From RECM01 sp047921215 (GTDB lineage Bacteria > Bacteroidota > Rhodothermia > Balneolales > Cyclonatronaceae), in assembly GCA_047921215.1 (NCBI GenBank), contig JBLRWO010000008.1, positions 1 through 64,000 on the forward strand: a DNA stretch of 64,000 bases. Reading direction: 5' to 3'. A program made the translations under genes and the position numbers. Below the pieces are notes generated by a model. That model did no database searches. It had not been told where the DNA came from and saw only the letters and a list, made by a program, of their open reading frames with translations. The stretch's first letter is position 1. Each line of letters starts with the position of its first letter. Positions 34,007 to 44,002 of this stretch are shown here, one piece after another.

Positions 34007-36193
34007 TTAGCGAAGATCAATTACCGCCAGGCCATAGATGAAGACCTCATCCAGATCCAGCAGTACAGAACGGCCATCATCGGATGGCTGAACATCCAGT
34101 GATGCCATTGCACCAAGTTTGCCGCTGAAGGTTGCCGATCGCACCCTCTTTCCATCCGGCAATTCCACACGAATTTTTACATTTTCTGCCGGATTCACCT
34201 CGCCGTCGATCGATACATCGTAGTTGACCAGGTGAAGCAGCAGCTGATCCGTGCCCGGATTGTACATGGTGTTGAATTCCACATAGGAATGATCCGAAAG
34301 GCGGCGTGTAACGGATGGATTCAGCTCCCCGATCTGCCGGGCTCCTTCCTGCAATACTGCCCTGAGCTCAGGGTGGATGCGGCCACGGGTATAGCCTTCG
34401 GGTATATCGGCAAACCGGTCGGCAAGTGTCGGGCCGAAAGTCGTGAAACTACCGGTCTGTTTCATTTCAATTAAGTAATTATGGGATGCATCCGGCAGGC
34501 TTACAAACCGGGCAGTACCATTGCCATACTGGACGGATGATGAAATGTTACCGGCAAAACCGGATCCGTAAAGTGACATGAGCGGCGGGTCGGCCATCTC
34601 TACATTATTTAAATCGTATTTACCGCTCTTGCCGATTACAACCAGCTGTCCACCATTGCGGACATAGCTTACCAGCTGCATTTGCTGTTCCCTGCTTAGC
34701 AGTGGCAGGTAGGGAACCACGAGTACATCAAATTCTGACAGATCCCTCTCCAGAATTTCATCTTCTACAATGAAAATGTGACCTATGCCCTCATCCGCCA
34801 ATACCCTCGAGAAAGAGAAGGCATAACTCTGGCGGTCGGCCATATACTGGTGTATGGATGCGATTACGCCCACTGAGCTGCTAAGGCCGGACCCGACAAG
34901 GCTTCGGCTGTTGCCAGCCAGGAAGTTGTAGATACTGGTGGCCCAGGGCGGTGTTTCCCGCTTTTCCCGGAAGACCGACTGATTGGCAACGCTTTCAGCA
35001 ATATTGATCAGGGCCATGGCATTCAGGGTCTGTTCGGTCGGATTGGGGAATATAGGCGGCGTAATCTCGGTTGCATAGATGATTACCGGCTTGCCGCGGG
35101 CTGCAGCGGAAAGGTATTTCAGCGCCGGGCTGTTGGTAACCCTCACTCCTTCTTCATTTACATGGGGAGCTGTGTCGAGATATTCCTGGATTTCGGAATA
35201 GAAGAAATCGTGACCACCCTCCCTTCCGAAAAGTTCCATGTGTCCGGCTGCGTCATAGGCAATCGGGCCGTACCCGAAACCGCCATAAATATTACCGGAG
35301 AGCATGAAATTGGGATTGAATTTGCGTGCTTCCGCCCTGAGGTACTGATGGTAATCGGCCAGCGCGTTGGCCCTGAACAATATCCATTCCATCCAGAACG
35401 GGTCGCCGGATTCGTGCGGCGGTTCCAGGTGGGTAAAATCGGCCACATTGTATTTTTTCATCGCCGATTCTGCAGGAAGCGTTTCTGTGAGATAGTCACG
35501 AAAATCACGCACACAGTAGTCGCAGTAACAGGTTCCGGTAGCGAACTGGGTCCAGTCGAGATAGACGCCGTCGAGACCGGTATCGGCCTGAGCGCGCAGT
35601 TTTGCTGCCATCAGCTCTTTAAAGTACGGGTTATTCGGACAGCCCCACAGTTCAAAGCGCCCGGTTTTTTCCTGGCCATAGGGCGCGTAGCGATAGTGTG
35701 GAAAGCTGCCATCGGGTCTGCGCATGACCCATGTTGCGGGATTATGCTCTTCAGGCGGTATCGGACCAAGGTACTCTTCAAAATCGGACCAGGCTCCACT
35801 ATAGTAGAAGTCGTACAGATCCAAAAGTTCAGCCTTTGGTTCATCTTCGCTGGTTTCGGTGGTACCGTGGATGGAGCTGGTCATATACCGCAAAACGATG
35901 TAGCCGCGGTCATGAAAATCCTTAATGACCTCTTTTGCATTTTCGAACCCCTCATCGAATTCGGCGCGTGTTGCCTGTTCGAAATTCGGTGCGCCGGGTG
36001 CGAAGGTCACCGTAAATTTGTTTTCCTCGAGGAATTCGGCGGTATTCCTGTGCCCCAGGCGCCAGTGACCCCAGTCGGTTTCGGGGGTCCAGCCGGTTCG
36101 GTTAGACGGGGAGTTGCCAGTATCGCTGCAGGACACAAGCACAACAGCGGCGGGAAGCAACAGAACAGTAATCAGAATAATAAGACGACGCAT
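34007..36193 (-). CDS. Secreted GH42/GHL6-like putative glycosidase, lipoprotein
   Basis: A 728-residue lipoprotein (VSC, Cys22). The N-terminal half looks like an alpha-amylase/GHL6-type TIM barrel: TGLDGVYLDW (about 205), the cysteine cluster CYCDYC just after it, and AEARKFNPNFMLSGN. A flavodoxin-like domain of the beta-galactosidase trimerisation kind follows (about 440-560: VLVVPYLPLLSREQQMQLVSYVRNGGQLVVIG). The end is beta-rich. It is probably a glycoside hydrolase acting at the cell surface; family assignment beyond the fold and the substrate are uncertain. It follows the deacetylase-like pair after 105 bp. Confidence 0.7.
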   Translation of the reverse strand: MRRLIILITVLLLPAAVVLVSCSDTGNSPSNRTGWTPETDWGHWRLGHRNTAEFLEENKFTVTFAPGAPNFEQATRAEFDEGFENAKEVIKDFHDRGYIVLRYMTSSIHGTTETSEDEPKAELLDLYDFYYSGAWSDFEEYLGPIPPEEHNPATWVMRRPDGSFPHYRYAPYGQEKTGRFELWGCPNNPYFKELMAAKLRAQADTGLDGVYLDWTQFATGTCYCDYCVRDFRDYLTETLPAESAMKKYNVADFTHLEPPHESGDPFWMEWILFRANALADYHQYLRAEARKFNPNFMLSGNIYGGFGYGPIAYDAAGHMELFGREGGHDFFYSEIQEYLDTAPHVNEEGVRVTNSPALKYLSAAARGKPVIIYATEITPPIFPNPTEQTLNAMALINIAESVANQSVFREKRETPPWATSIYNFLAGNSRSLVGSGLSSSVGVIASIHQYMADRQSYAFSFSRVLADEGIGHIFIVEDEILERDLSEFDVLVVPYLPLLSREQQMQLVSYVRNGGQLVVIGKSGKYDLNNVEMADPPLMSLYGSGFAGNISSSVQYGNGTARFVSLPDASHNYLIEMKQTGSFTTFGPTLADRFADIPEGYTRGRIHPELRAVLQEGARQIGELNPSVTRRLSDHSYVEFNTMYNPGTDQLLLHLVNYDVSIDGEVNPAENVKIRVELPDGKRVRSATFSGKLGAMASLDVQPSDDGRSVLLDLDEVFIYGLAVIDLR

Positions 36194-36298
36194 AAATGAG
36201 CCTCAGCACGTTTAAATTACGGTTGATTCATTCAGTGCTCATGTAACGGGGGCGTCGGTAACTGTGAGCCGGGAGAAAGAACAGGTTTACATGGAGTG

Positions 36299-37870
36299 TC
36301 AGTACCCGATGGTGAGAACACCGCGTTCACCCTGGATGTCATGACCGTGTATTTTTATTGTCAACAGGTCTTTACCAGCATCATAGGCGGTTTCAATCAC
36401 ACGGAGCCGCTCGTTATCGGATACAACAGATGAGGGTTCGCGCGGGGTGTAAATATGAACATCCTGGGTACCGTACATTTGCAGGTCGACCTGCAGGCGG
36501 TTCCTGTTTTGGATAACGCCATACACATTATAGGTACCGTTAATTTCAACACGTTCAATTGCCGGTGCCGGTCCGGTTTCATATTCAAGGGTATACCGCC
36601 GGCGTTCCAGCTTCGGCAGATAGATGAACTGATAACCTGCATCACTGAAAAATCCCGGTACCGGGTTTCCATTTATGAGCGCCTTGCTGATATGGGTCCC
36701 TTCCGGAAGTTTCAGGGCCAATACCATATTGCCCAGCATGTCGGCTCGCTGATACGCCTCGGCCGGCATGGAACGGGCATCGATCTGCACCCTGCCCGCA
36801 TGCTCTTCGGTTACTGTTACATGCCGCCGGTACAACCACTGTGAGTAGAACTGCTCTGTGTTTTTGGCCAGGTAATAGTCGGGGTGCTCCTGTACGGACC
36901 GGTAAAATTCAGCCCATTCATTGTTCAGCGATTCCTGAAGAAAATCGTCGGCAGCCAGCAGGTTGGACCAGTGGGTTTCAATAATCTCTGTCTGATAGGT
37001 GCCGATTGGCGAACGCGGCAAAGATGCCAGTTCATACCATGGGTTGCCATAGTTATGACGGTCAAGAACCAGTACACCATTGTCGAAACCACCCGACCCG
37101 TCGGCCGGCGGATTCAGCTCGCTTACGTAGTTAAACTGGGTATTTACATATTTAAGGCCCCTTTTCGCCAGTATAGAACCGGTACTGTAATCACCGTCAG
37201 GGTTCCAGTAATACCCGTAGGCGGGTGGCACAAAACTCTCGGGAAAAGAATGCCCGTTTTCACGGGTCAGACCGTATTGCGCCATTATCTGTTCGAAAAC
37301 ATCCAGATTTTTGTTCATCAGATGTTCGGGTCTGGGGCTGTTCTCATCGGTGTTGTAAAATTCGGCCCTGGTCCGTTTGCCGTTTTCATCCCAGAATTCG
37401 TGACCAACGCCGTGCAGCCCGAATTCCAGCCAGGCGGCATTTTCTTTCACAAAATCCATAATCTCAATCTGATTCTGGCCGATGTTTCGGGTATTATCCC
37501 ACTTTCCCTGCTGCCAGGTCATATGAGGATACTGCCCTATTATGTTGAGCCGGTCGAGTTCGCTCAGAATAAATGCTGCCTGAAGCCGCACGCCGGTCGC
37601 TTTGGCAATATCAACAACCGCTTTATAGTCTCTTACATCGAAATCCCTTCGAAGACCCGTACGCCACGGACCTCCATCATCACCAAGGGAGCTTCCATCC
37701 ATCCAGCCCAGGTCGTCGATGGCAATGGCAAATGGTTTTGGAAAGAGGATGCCACCCGACCTTACTTCTACCGGATGTTCGGTGCCCTGGGCGTACAATA
37801 CCGACTGAGTAAATGCAAGGGCAAATGCGGCAAGCAGGCTTACCGAAATCACTTTCACGGATAGTTTCAT
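36299..37870 (-). CDS. CE4-like polysaccharide deacetylase, catalytic residues present (paralog 1)
   Basis: A 523-residue periplasmic or secreted protein: signal peptide MKLSVKVISVSLLAAFALAFTQ..., then FAIAIDDLGW with the Asp pair of CE4 motif 1 (52-53) and FGLHGVGHEFW with the HxxxH of motif 2 (His153, His157). These bind the metal and activate water in polysaccharide deacetylases. The C-terminal 170 residues are beta-rich. The frame opens 15 codons earlier; the signal peptide fixes ATG 37870. It lies 55 bp after a paralog that lacks the same residues. De-N-acetylation of an amino-sugar polymer is the likely job, with the polymer unknown. The fold assignment rests on these motifs only. Confidence 0.75.
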   Translation of the reverse strand: MKLSVKVISVSLLAAFALAFTQSVLYAQGTEHPVEVRSGGILFPKPFAIAIDDLGWMDGSSLGDDGGPWRTGLRRDFDVRDYKAVVDIAKATGVRLQAAFILSELDRLNIIGQYPHMTWQQGKWDNTRNIGQNQIEIMDFVKENAAWLEFGLHGVGHEFWDENGKRTRAEFYNTDENSPRPEHLMNKNLDVFEQIMAQYGLTRENGHSFPESFVPPAYGYYWNPDGDYSTGSILAKRGLKYVNTQFNYVSELNPPADGSGGFDNGVLVLDRHNYGNPWYELASLPRSPIGTYQTEIIETHWSNLLAADDFLQESLNNEWAEFYRSVQEHPDYYLAKNTEQFYSQWLYRRHVTVTEEHAGRVQIDARSMPAEAYQRADMLGNMVLALKLPEGTHISKALINGNPVPGFFSDAGYQFIYLPKLERRRYTLEYETGPAPAIERVEINGTYNVYGVIQNRNRLQVDLQMYGTQDVHIYTPREPSSVVSDNERLRVIETAYDAGKDLLTIKIHGHDIQGERGVLTIGY

Positions 37871-37925
37871 TTTAGTTTTTCGCGTCAAAAATATTGAACA
37901 GTTATTACTTTTCACTCAGATGAGA

Positions 37926-39515
37926 TTACCGCGCTTGTTTACGGAGTTCAAGTACCCCGATTTCTCCCTGTATATCGCGGCCATGCAGTGTTATGACCAG
38001 TTCACGGTTATCATGGTCGTATGAACTTTGCTGAACGGTGAATCCATCATGATCCGATACCACTTCAAATCCCTCGTCTACCCGGAAACGGACGTCCTGT
38101 GTGCCGTACATGCGGATGGTAAACAGATATCCACCGTTTTCAGGCTGAACATCATAGACATTATAGGTGCCTGAAATGTTGACTGTACCGGATGCCGGCC
38201 TGTCGCCAATCTGCCATTCAACTTCATAGACCTGCTGCTGAAGAGGCGGCAGATAGATAAAACCAAAGCCGGCTTCTTCAAAAAGGGCAGCGACCGGTCT
38301 TCCGTTAATAGTTGCCGCACTCACATGCCTGCCATCGCTGAGGGGCACAGAAAGTACCATATTTCCGAGACTTCCCTTTTCATAGGGGGTGTCGGGCATG
38401 GAACGGTTGTCGATGCGCACCTTGCCGGGTGCAGTCAGGGTTACATTAGTGTACTCTTTGTACAGCCACTGTGAATAAAGCTGTTCGCTGTTCTTGGCAA
38501 GATAGCGGTAGGGATATGCCTGAATTTCTCGGAAATAATCTATCCAGCGCTGGTTTACCGCTGGTTGAAGGAAATCGTCCTGTGCCAGCCAGTTTGCCCA
38601 GTGGCTTTCGAGCAGATCCGTTTCATAATTTTCGACCGGCTCATGCGGCTGATCATCAAAGGTATGCCACAGATTGCCATAACCGCCACGATCGAGCACC
38701 AGCACACCCTGATCGAAACCACCGCTTTTTTCGGGTGGCGGGTTCAGTTCGGGGATAATGCTGAATTTGGTATTCACGTACCGCACACCATACTCACTGA
38801 AAATACTGCCGGCGCTGTACGGGCCATCGGGGTTCCAGTAATAACCGAGGGCACTCATTGATTGCGGGAATGAATGTCCGTTTTCTGCCGACAGTCCGTA
38901 CTGGCCGAGTATGTTGCGGATCACATCCATGTGGCGGCGCATCATGGCTTCAGGGCGCGGTTCCTGGTGATCCAGGTTATACCATTCGGAACGTGTTCTT
39001 TCCCCATCGACCCACCATTCGTGGCCAACACCGGTAACCCCGAGTTCTATGAAAGCGGCCTGATCATGAACATACTTCATGATTTCGATCTGTTCCGGTT
39101 TAATTCTGGCTGAATTATCGAAAGCATGGCCTTCAGGCCGGGCGTGGGGAAGTGTTGCCACTATGTTGAGGCGGTCCATTTCGGCAAGCGCGAACAGGTT
39201 CATGAACCGGATGCCGACTTCACTGCCAACCTCGGCCATCGGCCGGTAATCACGTACATCCATATTGCGTCGGATACCGGCTCTCCATGGTCCGCCTTCT
39301 TCACCCAGCGAACCGCCTTCCATATAGCCAACCTGGTTTACGGCTATACCAAAGGCCCGGGGAAACAGGATGTCTGGTTCCGGACTGAGGCTGTGATCCG
39401 ACTGCCCATGAGTATTAATGCTCAAAAACAGGGGAAACAGACTTACAAGAACTGCTTTTTTAAGCCACTGTACCGGGTTATATAAACATTTTGACCATAG
39501 AGTATCGGGTATCAT
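37926..39515 (-). CDS. CE4-like deacetylase homolog with catalytic residues lost (paralog 2)
   Basis: A 529-residue secreted paralog of the next gene, alignable over the whole length (shared GGPWR, DVRDY, MDRLNI, GYYWNPDG, NSEQLYSQWLY). Motif 1, IDDLG in the partner, reads VNQVG here (Asn60, Gln61). Motif 2, HGVGH, reads TGVGH (Thr161, His165). A CE4 mechanism should not work, so this is probably a binding or scaffolding partner. I use the ATG at 39515, two bases after the preceding stop; a TTG two codons upstream would overlap it by 4 bp. Tight coupling to the IPT lipoprotein gene is clear either way. Confidence 0.75.
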   Translation of the reverse strand: MIPDTLWSKCLYNPVQWLKKAVLVSLFPLFLSINTHGQSDHSLSPEPDILFPRAFGIAVNQVGYMEGGSLGEEGGPWRAGIRRNMDVRDYRPMAEVGSEVGIRFMNLFALAEMDRLNIVATLPHARPEGHAFDNSARIKPEQIEIMKYVHDQAAFIELGVTGVGHEWWVDGERTRSEWYNLDHQEPRPEAMMRRHMDVIRNILGQYGLSAENGHSFPQSMSALGYYWNPDGPYSAGSIFSEYGVRYVNTKFSIIPELNPPPEKSGGFDQGVLVLDRGGYGNLWHTFDDQPHEPVENYETDLLESHWANWLAQDDFLQPAVNQRWIDYFREIQAYPYRYLAKNSEQLYSQWLYKEYTNVTLTAPGKVRIDNRSMPDTPYEKGSLGNMVLSVPLSDGRHVSAATINGRPVAALFEEAGFGFIYLPPLQQQVYEVEWQIGDRPASGTVNISGTYNVYDVQPENGGYLFTIRMYGTQDVRFRVDEGFEVVSDHDGFTVQQSSYDHDNRELVITLHGRDIQGEIGVLELRKQAR

Positions 39516-39517
39516 GA

Positions 39518-40714
39518 TCAATCCCGCCCATACCGTGGAGCATTGCGCTCATCAATAAATATTCTCCAAATGCGCCCGACATTTCCGGAGGCAGCCTGAT
39601 CCTGTACCAGATACATCACCGAGTTGTGAATATATATTTCACCAACCCTGATATCAATTTTACGGAAAGGGTTGCCCTGATCATCTTCGTTGGGTATCTG
39701 GGTAACATCACTGTCGTTAACCCGGTCGGGTGCAGCCTTGAAAACGTATTCACGTACAAAGGCTGAAGCGTATATATTACCCGATGCTGCCAGATCAAGA
39801 CCGGCCAGGGGTGTATTTTGCTGGAATGCAATACCATGAGGACCGAGTGTACTTCCGGTTATTTCGAACCGGGCCACACGCGAGTTTGCAAGTTCGGTAA
39901 CGTACACATTACCGTCGAAAACCCGTAACTTTTGTGCCTGCCTCACGGTTGCCACCTCTGCTGTCTCAGATCCGTCGAACCGGTGAATCCGTGCAACCTG
40001 CAGAAGATAGATACTTCCATCGGGACCCCAGTCAAAATCTCTTACCCCGCTCATGGTAACAACTTCCTCAACTGTAGTACCATCCGGCGAGATACGTGAC
40101 AGACCTGACGCCGTAAGTGCATACAGCCATCCATTGGGCCCGAACTCCATGGTTCCAGTAACAGGTATATTTGCAAACGTAGTTTTAACACTGTCAACTG
40201 CGTCAATTCTGTGAACAATCTGGTCGTTAAAAGATCCAATATAGAGGTTGCCATCATCGTCAACAGCTACACCTCTTGGAGTCAAGATATCATATTTTAC
40301 CTCCAAGAAATCGGAGAGATAGAATACCGACAATTCGTTACTCCAGTTTTCCGAGCCCCAGATGGCAACCCGTACTTTATTACTACCATTATTATTAATT
40401 GGCAGCCTGGCCACAATTTCCGTCTCCGTTATGGATACAATGGTAGCCGTTGTCGTGCCCACGTTGACCATTGTCTCCTGTGCCGACGGGCGGAATCCGC
40501 TGCCTGTAATAACGATTTCGTCTCCGGCAAATCCTCTGTCGGGGGTAACTTCGGTTATTACCGGTGCTACCGCTCCGCTCGGGAACGGATCGGGGTTTTC
40601 GCTGTCGTATTTAGGATGAACCGGCCCTTCACAGGCTGCAGCAATGATCATTGCCGATAAAAGCAAGGCAGGTAGTATCAGCTGCCGGATTCGTATTTTC
40701 ATAAGATTCTTCAT
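39518..40714 (-). CDS. IPT/TIG-domain lipoprotein with NHL/SMP-30-like propeller
   Basis: A 398-residue lipoprotein (IIAAAC, Cys28), probably surface-exposed. An IPT/TIG Ig-like domain (about 48-130: PVITEVTPDRGFAGDEIVITGSGF) precedes a beta-propeller (about 140-390) with PRGVAVDDDGNLYIGSF and FGPNGWLYALTASGL blades. IPT-plus-propeller lipoproteins are common glycan-binding partners in PULs, where they stand beside SusC-like receptors. It sits 48 bp after the PorV-like gene and touches the deacetylase homolog. A good AGGAG precedes ATG 40714. No enzymatic residues are evident. Confidence 0.82.
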   Translation of the reverse strand: MKNLMKIRIRQLILPALLLSAMIIAAACEGPVHPKYDSENPDPFPSGAVAPVITEVTPDRGFAGDEIVITGSGFRPSAQETMVNVGTTTATIVSITETEIVARLPINNNGSNKVRVAIWGSENWSNELSVFYLSDFLEVKYDILTPRGVAVDDDGNLYIGSFNDQIVHRIDAVDSVKTTFANIPVTGTMEFGPNGWLYALTASGLSRISPDGTTVEEVVTMSGVRDFDWGPDGSIYLLQVARIHRFDGSETAEVATVRQAQKLRVFDGNVYVTELANSRVARFEITGSTLGPHGIAFQQNTPLAGLDLAASGNIYASAFVREYVFKAAPDRVNDSDVTQIPNEDDQGNPFRKIDIRVGEIYIHNSVMYLVQDQAASGNVGRIWRIFIDERNAPRYGRD

Positions 40715-40762
40715 AGTTATTATCTCCTGCGGGGTTCTGTTTACACAGAGGCAATGAATCGG

Positions 40763-41770
40763 TCAGAAACCAAAATCGATGGTGAACATATTGACGCCGT
40801 CAAACAGATCCATCTGTATGTAGGCGTAATCAACGCGGGCCCTGATGCCCGCGGCTTCCACTTTTACACCGGCACCGGCCGAAAAGCTTTCCAGGTCGTA
40901 ATTAATCTTATATCCGCCTCTCAGGAAAAAGAGATCCCTGAATGCATATTCGGCGCCGACATTGAGCCGCTCGCTGTAATCTCTTGAGTGGATAAAATCG
41001 ACAGCCAGGGTGAGCTCATGATAGGTTTCATCCACAAAGGGCTTGAACAGATCCATGGCCGCACCAAAGCGGAATGTCATTGGAAGCGGGAACGTCTCGA
41101 CCCGGTAGGCTTCTTCGTTTGAGAAATTACGAAGCGACATGCCAAACCGCAGATCGTGGTATCCGATATAGTAGATGGTACCAAAATCGATGGCCAGCAG
41201 CTGCATTTTTGCGGTAAACGACTCGGGATCATCGAAACTGCCAACGAGTGTGGATCCCAGTCTTTCGTACAGATATTTAATATTAGTGCCTACCGCAAAC
41301 TCATTAGAAATTCTGTAGGCATAGCTGAACCCGGCCGACATGCTGGCAGGTGAAAATGTGCCGGTTTCCACATAACCGACTTCATTGTCGGCCCTCCGGG
41401 TACCGTGAAAGGTTCCCCAGTCAACGCCGGTCAGGTTGAAACCGAAAACGCCCCAGCGGTTTGCATTATACGATACAGCGAGTGAATTCACGTTAATATC
41501 GGCGATCCAGTTGGTTCGGTTTATAAAAAATGATGTTTTCCCTGTAAAAGCGTAGCCGGCAGGATTCCAGAAAAAAGAGCTGGCATCATTCACAACTGCG
41601 ACATTGGCATAGCCCATACCAGCGGCACGTGCCCCGAGCGGCATATTGAGCCAGGTCATACCCGACTGGGCAACCTTGGGTGTCTGGGCCATTGCCGGGC
41701 CATATAACATCAGGACTGCTGCCAGGAGAATCCCGGCTTTAAAAATCAGATTATTGACAGGCTTCTTCAT
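40763..41770 (-). CDS. PorV/PorQ-family outer-membrane protein
   Basis: A 335-residue FadL-like beta-barrel: signal peptide (ending GPAMAQ), then the family opening SGMTWLNMPLGARAAGMGYANVAVVNDASSFFWNPAG. PorV shuttles T9SS cargo from the translocon to the attachment complex; PorV/PorQ-type paralogs occur next to receptors in many FCB genomes. Being inside a TonB operon it may serve this locus's T9SS-exported proteins or simply be an accessory barrel. The frame opens 15 codons upstream; the signal peptide fixes ATG 41770. It follows the 716-residue protein by 48 bp. Confidence 0.88.
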   Translation of the reverse strand: MKKPVNNLIFKAGILLAAVLMLYGPAMAQTPKVAQSGMTWLNMPLGARAAGMGYANVAVVNDASSFFWNPAGYAFTGKTSFFINRTNWIADINVNSLAVSYNANRWGVFGFNLTGVDWGTFHGTRRADNEVGYVETGTFSPASMSAGFSYAYRISNEFAVGTNIKYLYERLGSTLVGSFDDPESFTAKMQLLAIDFGTIYYIGYHDLRFGMSLRNFSNEEAYRVETFPLPMTFRFGAAMDLFKPFVDETYHELTLAVDFIHSRDYSERLNVGAEYAFRDLFFLRGGYKINYDLESFSAGAGVKVEAAGIRARVDYAYIQMDLFDGVNMFTIDFGF

Positions 41771-41818
41771 GGTATTTTTTCCTGTATGGTAGAATTTGGA
41801 TTGACCTTTTGTCATGGC

Positions 41819-43969
41819 CTATCTCACTATTACAAATTTGGAAATGGCATCCGGTAATGAGTTCTGGTCGGCATCCCGGGCATCAGATACATGCAGGATG
41901 TACACACCGCTGGCTGCGAGCTGGTTGTAATCGGTAACCTGGTCCCAGGCTTCATCAGCACTGCCGTTGGTATGGTTAATGACCTTGACCAGATCACCCA
42001 TGGCATTGAATATCCTCAGTGTTGCATACGGAGGCAGATTCACGATGAGCAACTTGTTCGTCTCGTCGGAGAAGTTGTAATCACCGGCTGAAGCCACATA
42101 CGGATTCGGTACAATTCGGATGCTGGACGTAGAACCTTCGCCCGGCTGGAACGAGAAGGCAGGTTGCTGGCTCCGGTTGGTATAGGGTGAACTCTCCAGC
42201 GGCCCGGGTACCAGTCCGGTGTTGTTTGCTCCTGTGCTTACTGCAGTTACACCATAGTAATAGGGTTCACCCCGAACCACTGCAAGATCCTCGTAGGTAT
42301 TCTGGGATGAGGGCACCGTAGCGATTACCTCCCATTTTCTTTTTTCCCCGTCGGGCCACATTTTGCCATCACTTCTCTGTCGTATAATGGCTTCCAGTTC
42401 ATCATCGGTGTCGTGTAAAAATGAACCACGTTTTCGCCATATCCGGTAATGATCCACATCAGGATAGCGGGCATTCAGATCGGTCCATGAAAGTGATATA
42501 CGATTGGCACCTTCTGTAATAATCAGGTCGGGTGACGGGAGCGGATTGGATACATTCAATCCATTTTCCCAGGCCCAGGCGGCCTTGTCAAGTGTTTTCA
42601 TCAGGGAATCGCGGCCACTTGCAATCAGTTCATTTTTTGCGGCATCATCAAACGTGGCACCGGGCTCATTCCGGTACCATGCCAGCCACTCCTTGCCTTT
42701 TTCTTCGGCAACCTCACGGGATATACCACCGGCGCCTACAGCAAAAACAATATTGACTGTATCGCCCATTACCAGATTGTACGGACCAAATGATTTGAAT
42801 ATCATGCTGCCGGGGCGCTGTCCCGGATCGGTCGGCCAGCCCGGCACATCCTCTGCCCTTTCCTTGACGCCGGACGCTGCCCAGTCCCACCACGTTGCAA
42901 AGCCGTCAAACTTTCGGTCCCATACATTTTTAACATTGGCATTGGTGAGAATGGAAACCGGCTGGTTTACATCATTTTGCTTGTTTTGCGGACTCTGGTC
43001 TACGTGCAGAATGGTATATCCTGCATAGGTCGATGAGGTGAATTCGGCGGTTGGCAGAAACGAGGTACCCGGCATAATACCAATTGCGTAGCGAGGGTTC
43101 CCGATATTATCAAATGGCTTACCGTCCGATTCAAAGGTTTCAATATCGGGATGCTGGGCATCAAAGCCGTAAGCCACCGTCATGGTTTTACCGGGCACAT
43201 ACTGAGAATTGACCACTTCAAACGTACTGAATTCTCCCCTTGCCTCACTGTACCAGCGTGTCTGGTTCATGTTTGTTCCGGCAATATTGGTGAATGCATA
43301 CGAAATTACAAAATAGACATCTTCCAGTACCTGGGTGGGATCAATACCCAGATCTACACCGGGATCTTCGTCCGAGTCGAAGGTTACTACATATTGATTG
43401 TGCTGAATTACATAATCGTTGTGGTACTGATTCGAAAAAGAGTAGGAGCGCTTGGTCGCTTCAATTCCCGGTGGTGATTTGTATTTCAATTCAATCATCA
43501 TATCGGAAGGCAGATCCGGATCGACAATGCCGTCGAAACGCCTGGTAACTTCAGCGATAGAACCATCCGCCTTTTCAAGCAGTGAGACCGGCGGACGAAC
43601 TCTGCGAAACTCGTTCAACCCGTAGTCTGGAGGCTGCCTGAAACCGGCGTTAGATGGCCAAACCTCGTCATGCCGAAGAATTTCCTGACCATCGGCATTG
43701 GTATAGCGGCCGAACAGATGTCCGTTCCAGTGATATGATATGGTACCATACCGGTAGTAATCCTGTGGCCAGGTACCTGTAAAGGAAAATTCCGGCTGAG
43801 AACTGGTATTGTACATGTCCTGGGCATCAATGGTATACTCAAATCGACCCATTACATGGGATCTTCTTTGAGCATCGGCCAGGTCGGTCATGATCATGAG
43901 CAGAATCAGCGCCATTATGGTGGGCAGGATTCTTTTATTATTCTGGAGGTTGAGCATATGCTTCCTCAT
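41819..43969 (-). CDS. Large secreted protein with fibronectin-like part and T9SS-type C-terminus
   Basis: A 716-residue secreted protein, probably partner of the TonB receptor encoded just before it. The signal peptide ends near DLADAQ (about residue 33). The body is beta-rich without a family I can name. A fibronectin-III-like stretch (about 500-600: SLSWTDLNARYPDVDHYRIWRKRG) precedes the end, VPNPYVASAGDYNF, then LRIFNAMGDLVKVI, ASGVYILHV, a C-terminal T9SS/FlgD-like domain. It has no SusD features (no lipoprotein signal, no TPR helices) although it stands where SusD would. A 33-bp gap separates it from the receptor gene. Confidence 0.75.
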   Translation of the reverse strand: MRKHMLNLQNNKRILPTIMALILLMIMTDLADAQRRSHVMGRFEYTIDAQDMYNTSSQPEFSFTGTWPQDYYRYGTISYHWNGHLFGRYTNADGQEILRHDEVWPSNAGFRQPPDYGLNEFRRVRPPVSLLEKADGSIAEVTRRFDGIVDPDLPSDMMIELKYKSPPGIEATKRSYSFSNQYHNDYVIQHNQYVVTFDSDEDPGVDLGIDPTQVLEDVYFVISYAFTNIAGTNMNQTRWYSEARGEFSTFEVVNSQYVPGKTMTVAYGFDAQHPDIETFESDGKPFDNIGNPRYAIGIMPGTSFLPTAEFTSSTYAGYTILHVDQSPQNKQNDVNQPVSILTNANVKNVWDRKFDGFATWWDWAASGVKERAEDVPGWPTDPGQRPGSMIFKSFGPYNLVMGDTVNIVFAVGAGGISREVAEEKGKEWLAWYRNEPGATFDDAAKNELIASGRDSLMKTLDKAAWAWENGLNVSNPLPSPDLIITEGANRISLSWTDLNARYPDVDHYRIWRKRGSFLHDTDDELEAIIRQRSDGKMWPDGEKRKWEVIATVPSSQNTYEDLAVVRGEPYYYGVTAVSTGANNTGLVPGPLESSPYTNRSQQPAFSFQPGEGSTSSIRIVPNPYVASAGDYNFSDETNKLLIVNLPPYATLRIFNAMGDLVKVINHTNGSADEAWDQVTDYNQLAASGVYILHVSDARDADQNSLPDAISKFVIVR

Positions 43970-44002
43970 TCCTTTTAGGTTATGGTCTTAATGCTGAATG
44001 GG

